This document shows, piece by piece, positions 34,591 to 42,113 of a stretch of 64,000 nucleotides of DNA. The first letter of the stretch is position 1. The number at the start of each line of letters is the position of its first letter. The position numbers and the translations under genes were made by a program. Below the pieces are notes generated by a model. The model saw nothing but the letters and a program-made list of their open reading frames with translations. It was not told the DNA's origin and made no database searches. The DNA lies in contig CAVRJB010000001.1 in the NCBI GenBank assembly GCA_963721385.1, positions 1 through 64,000 of the forward strand, given 5' to 3'. This DNA is from DAOMFB01 sp963721385. Its GTDB lineage: Bacteria > Acidobacteriota > Thermoanaerobaculia > UBA5066.

Positions 34591-35523
34591 GGCGCCGGGA
34601 GGAGGCGGCGGCGCGACGCTTCCGGGCGGCGGCGGCGCGGCGGCGCCTCCGATCTGCTGGAACGCGCCCCCCATCGCCCCGCCGATCGCGAGGCCGGCGC
34701 CGAGGCCGGCGCCCGCGCCCGCGATGCCGCCCGGGTTCGCGGCGGCCGTCTTGATGGCGTCGGCCGCCTGGAGCTGCGTGTACTGCCCGAGCCGGTCGCC
34801 GAGGACCCCCAGCTTCGTCCGCTGGTCGATCGCGGCCTCGACCTCCTCCGGCAGCGAGACGTTCTCGATGAAGAACTTCGAGAGCTCGAGGCCGAAGCCC
34901 CCGAACTCGGAGCCGAGGATCGACTTCGCGTGGGTCGACAGCTCGTCGTACTTCGAGGCGAGGTCGAGCGCCGCGATCTTCGACTCGGCGATCGCGTCGG
35001 AGAGGCGCGAGAGGATCGTCGAGCGGAGCTGGCCGGTGATCTCCTCCGTCGTCGAGAGGCCGCGCGTCCCGACGACCGTCGCGAAGAAGGCCTTCGGGTC
35101 GGCGATCTTCATCGCGTACGTCCCGAACGCGCGGAGCCGGATCATCCCGAACTCGGCGTCGCGCATCATGACGGGGTTCGTCGTGCCCCACTTCAGGTCG
35201 GTGAAGAGGCGCGTGTTGAAGAAGTAGACCTCGGCCTTGAAGGGCGACTGGAAGCCGTACTTCCACCCGCGGAGCGTCGTCAGGATGGGGAGGTTCTGCG
35301 TCGAGAGCTGGTACCGGCCGGGTGCGAACAGATCGGCCGCCTTCCCCTCGTTGATGAAGAGCGCCGCCTGGTTCTCGCGAACCGTCAGCTGCGCGTTCAT
35401 CTTGATCTCCTGGTTGTAGACGGGGAAGCGGTAGACCATCGAGTCGTTCGTGTCGTCGAGCCACTGGATGATCTCGATGAACTGCGAACCGATCTGTTGC
35501 TTGATGTTGTCGAGCAGGCTCAT
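34561..35523 (-). CDS. SPFH-domain, virion-core-like membrane-associated protein
   Basis: 320 residues as it stands. The N-terminal half is an SPFH/band-7-like domain (WLDDTNDSMVYRFPVYNQEI, LSTQNLPILTTLRGWKYG, FFNTRLFTDLKWGTTNPV). A helical part with AIDQRTKLGVLGDR follows, then a Gly-rich hydrophobic patch and Pro/Ala-rich linker. The frame ends abruptly in GAAAAPRRAGR; the expected GYF_2 tail continues in another frame. Members assemble into rings on membranes; the precise role is unknown. Followed by its zinc-ribbon partner. Confidence 0.82.
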   Translation of the reverse strand: MSLLDNIKQQIGSQFIEIIQWLDDTNDSMVYRFPVYNQEIKMNAQLTVRENQAALFINEGKAADLFAPGRYQLSTQNLPILTTLRGWKYGFQSPFKAEVYFFNTRLFTDLKWGTTNPVMMRDAEFGMIRLRAFGTYAMKIADPKAFFATVVGTRGLSTTEEITGQLRSTILSRLSDAIAESKIAALDLASKYDELSTHAKSILGSEFGGFGLELSKFFIENVSLPEEVEAAIDQRTKLGVLGDRLGQYTQLQAADAIKTAAANPGGIAGAGAGLGAGLAIGGAMGGAFQQIGGAAAPPPPGSVAPPPPPGAAAAPRRAGR

Positions 35524-35651
35524 GGCGCGGGCCTCCTTCGGATGGGCGAAGTCTATCGAAACGGAGCCGACTCCCTCATACGCAGCCCCGGCCCCGGCGG
35601 TTTCGCACGAGATTCCAGCCGCCCGAGGTGCCCGGCCCCCGAAAATCGTGG

Positions 35652-35777
35652 TGCGCCCGCGAGGTGCGGGCGCGAGGCCTCAGGCGTGAGGTGGTCTCCG
35701 ATGACCCGGCCCGGAAGGCCCTTGTACGTGACCCTCCCGGCGGTGACCGTGTGCGACAGGTCGAGAAGGTGCGCCAT
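35652..35777 (-). pseudogene. 5' relic of a cyclase (kynurenine formamidase-like) gene
   Basis: From ATG 35777 the frame reads MAHLLDLSHTVTAGRVTYKG, then LPGRVIGDHLTPEASRPHLA, matching the first ~42 residues of the cyclase family (LSHT start, VTYKGLP). The zinc-binding HxGTHxDxPxH region and everything after are absent; homology is lost near 35652. The end of the DEAD-box helicase frame is read through the same DNA in another frame. Confidence 0.7.
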
Positions 35778-37083
35778 GGCCCGATTCTCTCCCGCCCGAC
35801 GGCCGGCCCGGAGGTGGCGCCGGCCGGTATCCGGGTGACGCCGCATGTGCGGATCTCCGGTCGGCCTTCTCCTTCGCCCGCTGCCGCTCGCCCGCTTTCC
35901 GCGCGCGAATCTCCGCGATCCGTTCGTGAATCGGGATCTCCAGCCGCTCGGCCGCGCGCGCCGTGTAGTCGAAGTCGGGAAGCGTGATCCGGGGAAGGCG
36001 CGCGTTCACGGCGCGCTCGATGGCGCGGAGATCGGCTTCCTCGTCCGGCGCGACGAAGGTGAAGGCGTCCCCCGTCAACTCGGCGCGGGCGGTCCGGCCG
36101 ACGCGGTGAATGTAGTCCTCGGGGACGTTCGGGACGTCGAAGTTGATGACGTGCGAGAGCGCCTCGACGTCGAGGCCGCGCGCCGCGATGTCGGTCGCGA
36201 CGAGGACGGGAAACTTCCCGTCCTTGAAGCCGGCGAGGGCCGCCGTCCGCTGAGCCTGGCTCCGGTTGCCGTGAATCCTCTCGCACCGCACGCCCGACCG
36301 GACGAGCTTGTCGGCGAGGCGGTTTGCGCGGTGCTTGGTCCGCGTGAAGACGAGGACACTCCGGACGTTTCCGGCTTTCAGGAGCGCGAGGAGGAGGTCG
36401 GCCTTCCGGTCCTGCGGAACGGGGTAGACCGCCTGCGTAATGCCGGTCGCGGGCGCGGCCTTCCGCTCCAGGTTCACGGTGACCGGGCTCTTCAGCATCT
36501 CCCGCGTCAGCTGGACGATCGGCGGCGGCATCGTGGCGGAGAAGAAGAGCGTCTGCCGCTTCTCGGGAAGGTGTCTCAGGACGCGGCGGATGTCGGGGAG
36601 GAAGCCCATGTCGAGCATCCGGTCGGCCTCGTCGATGACGAGGATCTCGAGCCCCGAGAGCTTCGCATAGGGAAAGCGGAAGTGGTCGAGGAGGCGGCCG
36701 GGGGTCGCGACGATGACGTCGACGCCGCTCCGGAACGCGTGCTCCTGCGGCCCCATGCCGACGCCACCGAAGACGGCCGCGCCGGTGAGGGGCGTGTGGA
36801 CCGCGAGCTGCCCGAGGTGCTCATCGATCTGAGCGGCCAGCTCGCGTGTCGGCGTGAGGACCAAAGCGCGCGTCGTTCGGCGCGGTTTCGCCATCAACCG
36901 GTGGAGGATCGGGAGGACGAACGCGGCGGTCTTGCCGCTCCCCGTCATCGCGCAGGCGAGGACGTCGCGCCCCTCCATCGCGGGAGGGATGGCGTCACTC
37001 TGGATCGGCGTGGGGCGCGTGAAGCCGAGCTCCTTCACGCCGCGGAGAAGGTCGGGATGGAGTCCGAAGGAGGAAAAGGCCAT
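35680..37083 (-). CDS. DEAD-box RNA helicase (RhlE type) with an altered C-terminus
   Basis: 467 residues from the ATG reading MAFSSFGLHPDLLRGV, preceded by AAGAG. Q motif GFTRPTPIQ, Walker A AMTGSGKTA, PTRELA, ATPGRLLDH, DEAD in VIDEADRMLDMGF, SAT, FTRTKHRAN, ATDIAARGLD and HRVGRTAR are all present. It unwinds RNA duplexes. The last ~35-40 residues (from about HGAPSRPVAHGHRREG) are simply the out-of-frame reading of the cyclase relic, so the native end was probably lost in a deletion. The motor core is intact. Confidence 0.92.
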   Translation of the reverse strand: MAFSSFGLHPDLLRGVKELGFTRPTPIQSDAIPPAMEGRDVLACAMTGSGKTAAFVLPILHRLMAKPRRTTRALVLTPTRELAAQIDEHLGQLAVHTPLTGAAVFGGVGMGPQEHAFRSGVDVIVATPGRLLDHFRFPYAKLSGLEILVIDEADRMLDMGFLPDIRRVLRHLPEKRQTLFFSATMPPPIVQLTREMLKSPVTVNLERKAAPATGITQAVYPVPQDRKADLLLALLKAGNVRSVLVFTRTKHRANRLADKLVRSGVRCERIHGNRSQAQRTAALAGFKDGKFPVLVATDIAARGLDVEALSHVINFDVPNVPEDYIHRVGRTARAELTGDAFTFVAPDEEADLRAIERAVNARLPRITLPDFDYTARAAERLEIPIHERIAEIRARKAGERQRAKEKADRRSAHAASPGYRPAPPPGRPSGGRESGHGAPSRPVAHGHRREGHVQGPSGPGHRRPPHA

Positions 37084-37285
37084 GAAGAAACTCTTCTGCG
37101 GCACGGGGCCGCGACGGTTCCGGCGGTGCCGAGGAACGATGGAGCCGCCGGAGGGCCATCGAGCGGACGCGCTGCCGTCGTCGTGAGAGGAGGGCGTCCC
37201 GTGAGGGTCGAGCCGGCGCCGCGTCGGTCACCCGGGGCGCCGGGAGCGCGCAGAGTCTCATGGATCAGCCGGATCGGCAAGTCGG

Positions 37286-38707
37286 TTACGGGCGCCTCTC
37301 GGGGATCTCGACGACCTCGACGAATGCGTTCGAGGCGACCGGAACGACCGGCAGGGACCGAAGCGCGGCGTCGAGGGCCGTCGACGCCCGAAGCCCTCTC
37401 GGCAGGACGAAGAGCCGCGGCCGCTCCTGCGCGGCAAGGAGGGCCAGCGCCTCCGAGCGAAGCCGCCCGTCGGAGATCTCCTCCTCGTGGGACCAGCCGG
37501 GATGCCGCTCCACGTCCGACGGGAAGAGGACCACGCGGCCGGGAAGGCCCGCGCGCGCGAGACGATAGTCCAGCTCGGGGCCCCAGAGACCGGGCACGCA
37601 GACCGTCTTTCCGTCGCGCATCCGGGGAACGAGGAGGGCCGCAAGCGTCTCGCCCGGAGACGGCGCCGCCGCGGCCCGCAAGGTAAAGACGAGCCCGACG
37701 GCGGACGCCACGGTGGAGAGGATCGGCACGCCATAAGGCGCGCCCGCGAACAGGAGCGCGACGAGGGGAAGGAAGAGCACCGCGGGGCGCTCCGGAAGGA
37801 GCAGCGAGCGGACGGCGAGGCTGGCGATCGCGAAGAGGAGGAGACCCGCGGAGAAGACCGAGGCGGCCGGCTTGAGCGGTCCCGTGAAGGCGGCGACGAG
37901 GGCGACCGCGAGCAGGAGGAGAGAGAGGGGGAGGAGAACGGCGAGGGAACCTGCCGGCGCCGCGAGTCCCAGGGCGAGATTCACGGGAACGTGGACGGGC
38001 GCGAGAGCGAAGTGCGGATCGCGGGACCACGCCATCGAGGAGCCGGGCTGCCGGAGGGCGAATGGAAGCCACGGCAGGAAAAGGAGCGCTCCGCCGGCGC
38101 CGCCAAGCGCAAGGAACATCCTTGCCTTCCGGCTCGCGCCGGCCGCGAGGGCGGCGAGGCCGGTGACGGGAAAGACCGCAAGGTAGTGGGTTCCGACGGC
38201 GCCTCCCGCTGCGAGCGCGAGGGCGGCGGCGCGGCCGAGGGTCGGGGCCTCGCGAAGCGCGAGGGCGCGTTCGAAGGCGACGAGCGCAAAGAGCGACGCA
38301 AGGGCGTAGCCGCGCCCCTCGGCGGCGTAATCCACGGCGAGAGGGAAGAGGGCGTAAAGCGCCGCGGCGGGCAGGCCAGCCTCGGGCTTCCCAAGGCGCC
38401 GCGCGACGAGGACGAGAAGCGGGAGGTGGAGGAGAGATGCGCCGAGTGACAGGAGGCGGACGACGACGTCGTGCGGGCCAGGCGACGACCTAAACGGCAG
38501 AAGGACGAGTCCCGAGAGGACGTAGTGAAGCGGGGGGCCGGAGTCGACGCGAAGCGCCTCCACAATCGACGCCACGGGCTGCCTGGCGAGAGTCAGCGTG
38601 AAGATCTCGTCGGCCCAGAGCGGCTTCTCGAGGACCAGGACGACGCGAACGCCGATACCGACCAGGACGGCGAGGAGAAAGAGAGCGCGGGCGGGGACGC
38701 TCCTCAC
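37286..38707 (-). CDS. Multipass membrane glycosyltransferase (GT39/ArnT-like)
   Basis: About 473 residues from GTG 38707. About ten or more hydrophobic helices with the periplasmic loop-1 motif KPLWADEIFT, matching the acidic pair of GT-C enzymes of the PMT/ArnT superfamily, and SGPPLHYVLSG after it. A soluble C-terminal domain (about 370-473) follows. It would move a sugar from a polyprenyl carrier to a periplasmic acceptor. A GTG at 38773 is possible, but it lies within the terminator stem, so I prefer the later start. Confidence 0.75.
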   Translation of the reverse strand: MRSVPARALFLLAVLVGIGVRVVLVLEKPLWADEIFTLTLARQPVASIVEALRVDSGPPLHYVLSGLVLLPFRSSPGPHDVVVRLLSLGASLLHLPLLVLVARRLGKPEAGLPAAALYALFPLAVDYAAEGRGYALASLFALVAFERALALREAPTLGRAAALALAAGGAVGTHYLAVFPVTGLAALAAGASRKARMFLALGGAGGALLFLPWLPFALRQPGSSMAWSRDPHFALAPVHVPVNLALGLAAPAGSLAVLLPLSLLLLAVALVAAFTGPLKPAASVFSAGLLLFAIASLAVRSLLLPERPAVLFLPLVALLFAGAPYGVPILSTVASAVGLVFTLRAAAAPSPGETLAALLVPRMRDGKTVCVPGLWGPELDYRLARAGLPGRVVLFPSDVERHPGWSHEEEISDGRLRSEALALLAAQERPRLFVLPRGLRASTALDAALRSLPVVPVASNAFVEVVEIPERRP

Positions 38708-38743
38708 TCTCGCGTCCGGAGCGCGTCGTCGTCGGCTCGCACG

Positions 38744-38784
38744 AAAAAAGTGTAGCGCACGGCACGGACCCACCGTGCGCTACA
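38744..38784 (-). terminator. Strong Rho-independent terminator with no obvious upstream gene
   Basis: On the minus strand TGTAGCGCACGG and CCGTGCGCTACA form a perfect 12-bp stem with a 10-nt loop, followed by CTTTTTTCG. Nothing coding on the minus strand lies between here and the start at 39074, so it may end a small RNA or protect the glycosyltransferase gene from antisense read-through. Confidence 0.7.
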
Positions 38785-39073
38785 TCAACCGAGGAGGCGG
38801 ACCGAGGCGGCCGGAATCCCGCGGTCCGTGTCGCATCGGGCGGGAGGGTGAAGCTGCGAACGGGTCCGCGGTGCGGCGTTCGGGTCCCCAGTGCCTCCGG
38901 TCCGTCTCCTCTTCGTCAGTCTGCGGTACTTCCGCACCCCCAACTTAGCGCCGCCGCCGCCGCCGGACCTGAGACGAATGAATCACGACGACGTCCCGGC
39001 AGGCGGGAGTCCGGCGACGTGAATCAGATGAATCATGGACGGTGCCGGGCGGCCTGCCGCAGGGTGATCGCGC
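38785..39073. other. 289-bp non-coding region, possible small-RNA locus
   Basis: No convincing gene on either strand. It contains a CCG-repeat stretch (about 38952-38963), a small hairpin TGCGG-AAGTA-CCGCA (minus strand, near 38920-38935) and two copies of ATGAATCA (about 38976 and 39027). On the minus strand it ends in the strong terminator at 38744-38784, so a transcript of at most about 300 nt is conceivable. No match to tmRNA, 6S, SRP or RNase P cores that I can see. Confidence 0.4.
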
Positions 39074-40000
39074 GTGGATCTCTCGACCGAATATCTCGGC
39101 CTCAAGCTCTCGAGTCCTCTCGTCCCGGGCGCGTCACCGCTGACGTGGGACCCGGACTCGGTCCGCCGGCTCGAGGACGCGGGTGCGCCCGCGATCGTCA
39201 TGCGCTCGCTCTACGAGGACCAGGTCCGGCGGGGGGAGGCGGCGGGCGGGCACGTCGATCCCGAGAACTCCCCGGCGGCCTATCTCGAGCGGGTGCGGCG
39301 CTTCAAGGAATCGCTCGACATTCCGGTCATCGCGTCGCTGAACGGGACGACCGACGTCGGCTGGACGGGCTTTGCGCGCCTCATTCAGGATGCCGGCGCG
39401 GACGCGCTCGAGCTGAACATCTACCACGTCTCGACGAACCTCTGGACGCTCGGCTCGGCGATCGAGGCGCAGGCGCTCGACGTGATCCGGGCGGTGAAGC
39501 ACTCCCTGTCGATCCCCGTCGCGGTGAAGATCTACCCGTTTTTCTCCTCGATAGCCTGCTTCGCGCGGCAGCTCGACGAGATGGGCGTGGCGGGGCTCGT
39601 CCTCTTCAACCGTTGTTTCCAGCCGGAGATCGACCTCGAGACGCGGACCGTGCGGCCCGACCTGACGCTCTCGACGTCGGGGGACCTTCCAGGGCGCCTC
39701 CACTGGATCGCCATGCTGGCGGGACGTCTGCAGCTGTCGCTTGCGGCGACGGGCGGCGTCCAGACGGCCCACGACGCGCTCAAGGCGATCTTCGCGGGTG
39801 CGGACGTCCTGCAGATGGTCTCTGCGTTGATGAAGTACGGGCCCGAGCACCTCGCGGCGGTGCGGGACGAGATGGCGCAGTGGCTCGAGGCCCACGGGCT
39901 TGACTCGCTCAACGAGGTGAAGGGCTGTATGAGCCTCGAGCGGTTTCCCGACTCCGGCGCCTTTCACTGCTCCGGCGCCGCGACGCTCCCGCCCGGCTGA
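39074..40000 (+). CDS. Dihydroorotate dehydrogenase-like flavoprotein
   Basis: 308 residues from a GTG. TIM-barrel with family features: LGLKLSSPLVPGASPLT at the start, VIASLNGTT, DALELNIYHVST, VAVKIYPFFSS, LVLFNRCFQPEID, LAATGGVQTAHDA and GADVLQMVSALMKYG. These are the FMN-binding and substrate regions of the class 1 DHODH family. The catalytic Cys/Ser loop is not obvious, and several phyla carry this DHODH-like paralog beside a true PyrD, so pyrimidine synthesis should not be assumed. Stop is 3 bp from the convergent CBS gene. Confidence 0.82.
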   Translation: MDLSTEYLGLKLSSPLVPGASPLTWDPDSVRRLEDAGAPAIVMRSLYEDQVRRGEAAGGHVDPENSPAAYLERVRRFKESLDIPVIASLNGTTDVGWTGFARLIQDAGADALELNIYHVSTNLWTLGSAIEAQALDVIRAVKHSLSIPVAVKIYPFFSSIACFARQLDEMGVAGLVLFNRCFQPEIDLETRTVRPDLTLSTSGDLPGRLHWIAMLAGRLQLSLAATGGVQTAHDALKAIFAGADVLQMVSALMKYGPEHLAAVRDEMAQWLEAHGLDSLNEVKGCMSLERFPDSGAFHCSGAATLPPG

Positions 40001-40003
40001 CGT

Positions 40004-40453
40004 CTACTTCCGGGAGCGCGGGCTCTTCGGTTCCCGGGCCTGCGGGCGACGCGGGGCCGCCGGGCGCGGCTTGGAGTCGGCCCCCTGGGCCACCAGATCG
40101 AGGAGGTCTGAGACCGTGACGATTCCGACGAGCATCCCCCGCTCCACGACGGGAAGGCAGCCGATCGTCCAGCCGCGCATCAGGCTGGCGGCCTGCCGGA
40201 CGGCCATCTCGGGGCGGGCCTTGACCGCGTAGGGGGTCATGACGTTCGCGACCCGGTGGGTCTGGCGCAGGAGCTCCCGGTCGCGGCCGCCGAGGTCGCG
40301 CTCGGAGAGGACGCCGACGATCCCGTCCTCGCCAGTCACCACGAGATGGTGAATCCTGTTCAGCCTCATCCGGTTGTAGGCGGCCTCGGCCGTCTCGTCC
40401 TGGTCGACCGTCTCGACCCTCGCCTTCATGATGTCCTTGACTTTCAGGGTCAT
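40004..40453 (-). CDS. Two-CBS-domain protein
   Basis: 149 residues: CBS 1 (about 5-58, VKDIMKARVETVDQDETAEA, GVLSERDL) and CBS 2 (about 70-122, VMTPYAVKARPEMAVRQA, GIVTVSDLLDLV), with a basic Pro-rich tail. It probably senses adenine nucleotides. It is divergent (208 bp) from the universal stress protein gene. Confidence 0.9.
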   Translation of the reverse strand: MTLKVKDIMKARVETVDQDETAEAAYNRMRLNRIHHLVVTGEDGIVGVLSERDLGGRDRELLRQTHRVANVMTPYAVKARPEMAVRQAASLMRGWTIGCLPVVERGMLVGIVTVSDLLDLVAQGADSKPRPAAPRRPQAREPKSPRSRK

Positions 40454-40661
40454 GAACCCCTCCTCGCGGCCTGGGTTGCCTGTCTAAAGCGTAGGCGGCG
40501 GGTGCGCCATTGCCATGGTGTATCTGTCCCAGAGAGCCGCCCACGCCGTTTGCATCATGGCAGCGCCCTCCCGCGGGTCCGATCTTTTCGGAAGACGTTT
40601 GTGCGGCCTCGCGGCCGCCGGCGAGCAGGCGGCGCGTGCCCGCGGAGACGGGGAGGGCGCG

Positions 40662-41510
40662 ATGCTCCCGATCCGCCACGTTCTCTGTCCCACCGATTTC
40701 TCGACGTTCTCGGAGCGGGCCCTGCGGTACGGCACCATTTTCGCCAAATGGTTCGGCGCCGACGCGACGGTTCTCCATGTGGACCACTTCAAGGGTGCGG
40801 ACCGCGAAGCGCTGCAGGAGCGCCTCGAGGAGTTCGCCGCCCCGGCCCGGGCAGCTGCGGTCGAGGTGAAGACGAAGCTCATCGAAGGAGACGTCGTCCC
40901 GACGATCCTCGCGGAGGCGCGGCACCTCCCGGACGCGCTTCTCGTCCTCGGGACGCACGGGCACGGCGGATTCGAAAACCTCGTGCTCGGCTCCGTGACC
41001 GAGAAGGTCCTTCGGAAATCTCCCATTCCCGTCCTGACGGTCCCGCGCGACCCCGAGCGGAGCCCCGGAAACTCGCTGCCGTTCGGGACGATCCTCTGCC
41101 CGGTCGATTTCTCGACCTCTTCGCGGGCCGCGGTCGCCTTGGCCGCCAGCCTGGCGGCCGCCACCGGCGCCTCGCTCGTCGTCGTCCACGTGATGCGGGA
41201 GCTTCCGGTGACCGACGCGCCCGAGACGGCGCACTTCAACGTCCCGGAGTACCGGCGCGTCCTCGAGAAGGAGGCGCGGGACCGTCTGAAGGCGCTCGTT
41301 CAGGAGGCCGCCGCGGGCCGCGCCGTAGACATGAGGATCCTCTCCGGGAAGCCCTACCGGCGGATCCTCCACCTCGCCCATGAGGTGGCCGCCGACCTCG
41401 TCGTCATGGGGGTGCAGGGCCGGAGCGCCGCGGACCTTCTCCTCTTCGGGTCGACGGCCCACCACGTGGTCCGGGCAGCGCCCTGTCCGGTTCTGACCAT
41501 GCGAGCGTGA
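40662..41510 (+). CDS. Tandem universal stress protein
   Basis: 282 residues with two Usp domains. The first starts IRHVLCPTDFSTFSERAL and ends in the nucleotide motif GTHGHGGFENLVLGSVTEKV; the second starts ILCPVDFSTSSRAAV and ends GVQGRSAADLLLFGSTAHHV. Both keep the G-x2-G-x9-G-S/T ATP-binding pattern. I chose the ATG preceded by GGGGAGGG over an in-frame ATG 147 bp upstream. Likely a stress-response ATP binder, divergent from a CBS protein gene. Confidence 0.9.
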   Translation: MLPIRHVLCPTDFSTFSERALRYGTIFAKWFGADATVLHVDHFKGADREALQERLEEFAAPARAAAVEVKTKLIEGDVVPTILAEARHLPDALLVLGTHGHGGFENLVLGSVTEKVLRKSPIPVLTVPRDPERSPGNSLPFGTILCPVDFSTSSRAAVALAASLAAATGASLVVVHVMRELPVTDAPETAHFNVPEYRRVLEKEARDRLKALVQEAAAGRAVDMRILSGKPYRRILHLAHEVAADLVVMGVQGRSAADLLLFGSTAHHVVRAAPCPVLTMRA

Positions 41511-41534
41511 GGCGTCCGAAGACAGAAAAAAGGC

Positions 41535-41605
41535 CCGGACCCTCCATTCCGAGGCGCCCATTGAGGTTGCCCGGCGACTCCGGAATTTGGGGGGAGAGGG
41601 TCCGG
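41535..41605. repeat. Large nested hairpin between usp and archease
   Basis: CCGGACCCTC (41535-41544) pairs perfectly with GAGGGTCCGG (41596-41605). Inside, ATTCCG (41546) pairs with CGGAAT (41581) and CGCC (41555) with GGCG (41573). On the minus strand the outer stem is followed by CTTTTTT (41524-41531), like a terminator for a minus-strand transcript. On the plus strand no T-run follows. Could be a structured RNA or leader element. Confidence 0.5.
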
Positions 41606-41644
41606 CGCCGACCCCAATCTGGCCCGGAGCGGCGTTCCTTATCT

Positions 41645-42112
41645 ATGGTGCATGCGTACTATTCCGGGATCGTGGGAAAGCCGGTTCCTTCCGAGCAGTT
41701 CGAGCACGGGGCCGACGTCGGCGTCCGGGGCCGGGGGGCGACCCGGGAGGAGGCGTTCGCCGGGGCGGCGCTGGCCTTGGAGGCGCTTTTCGCACGCGAT
41801 TTGGCGTCCGTCCGGCTCGAACGCGAGGAGATCGTAACCTGCCGGGCACCCGAGCCGGAGGGGCTCCTCGTCGACTTCCTCGATGAGCTGATCTTCCTGT
41901 TCGCGACGCGGCGGCTCGTCTTCGCGCGGTTCGACGTCTCGATCGAGGAGGGCGCTCCGGGCGACGTCTCGCTCCGGGCGAAGGCCTTCGGGGAGCGGTG
42001 GGACCCGTCCCGCCACGAGGCGACGGTCGAGCCGAAGGGGACCACGTTCACCGCCCTCCGGGTCAGCCGGGAGAGCGACGGCTGGGTCGCCCAGTGCGTC
42101 GTGGACGTCTGA
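41645..42112 (+). CDS. Archease, activator of RtcB
   Basis: 155 residues. Archease pattern: FEHGADVGVRGRGATREEAF at the N-terminus with its metal-ligand Asp, FLDELIFLFATRRLVF in the middle, and the C-terminal GTTFTALRV and CVVDV. It speeds guanylylation and turnover of the RNA ligase RtcB. The rtcB start follows the stop by one base, so the pair is an operon, as in many bacteria and archaea. ATG 41645 is preferred over starts upstream in the hairpin region. Confidence 0.93.
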   Translation: MVHAYYSGIVGKPVPSEQFEHGADVGVRGRGATREEAFAGAALALEALFARDLASVRLEREEIVTCRAPEPEGLLVDFLDELIFLFATRRLVFARFDVSIEEGAPGDVSLRAKAFGERWDPSRHEATVEPKGTTFTALRVSRESDGWVAQCVVDV

Positions 42113-42113
42113 G

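Noticed and set aside
38785..39073. SRP (4.5S) or 6S RNA in the non-coding region
   Set aside because: A GCGGAAG...GCAG stretch on the minus strand recalls the SRP core, but it folds as a simple 5-bp hairpin and lacks the flanking GGTCAGG and GGAAGCAGCC order.
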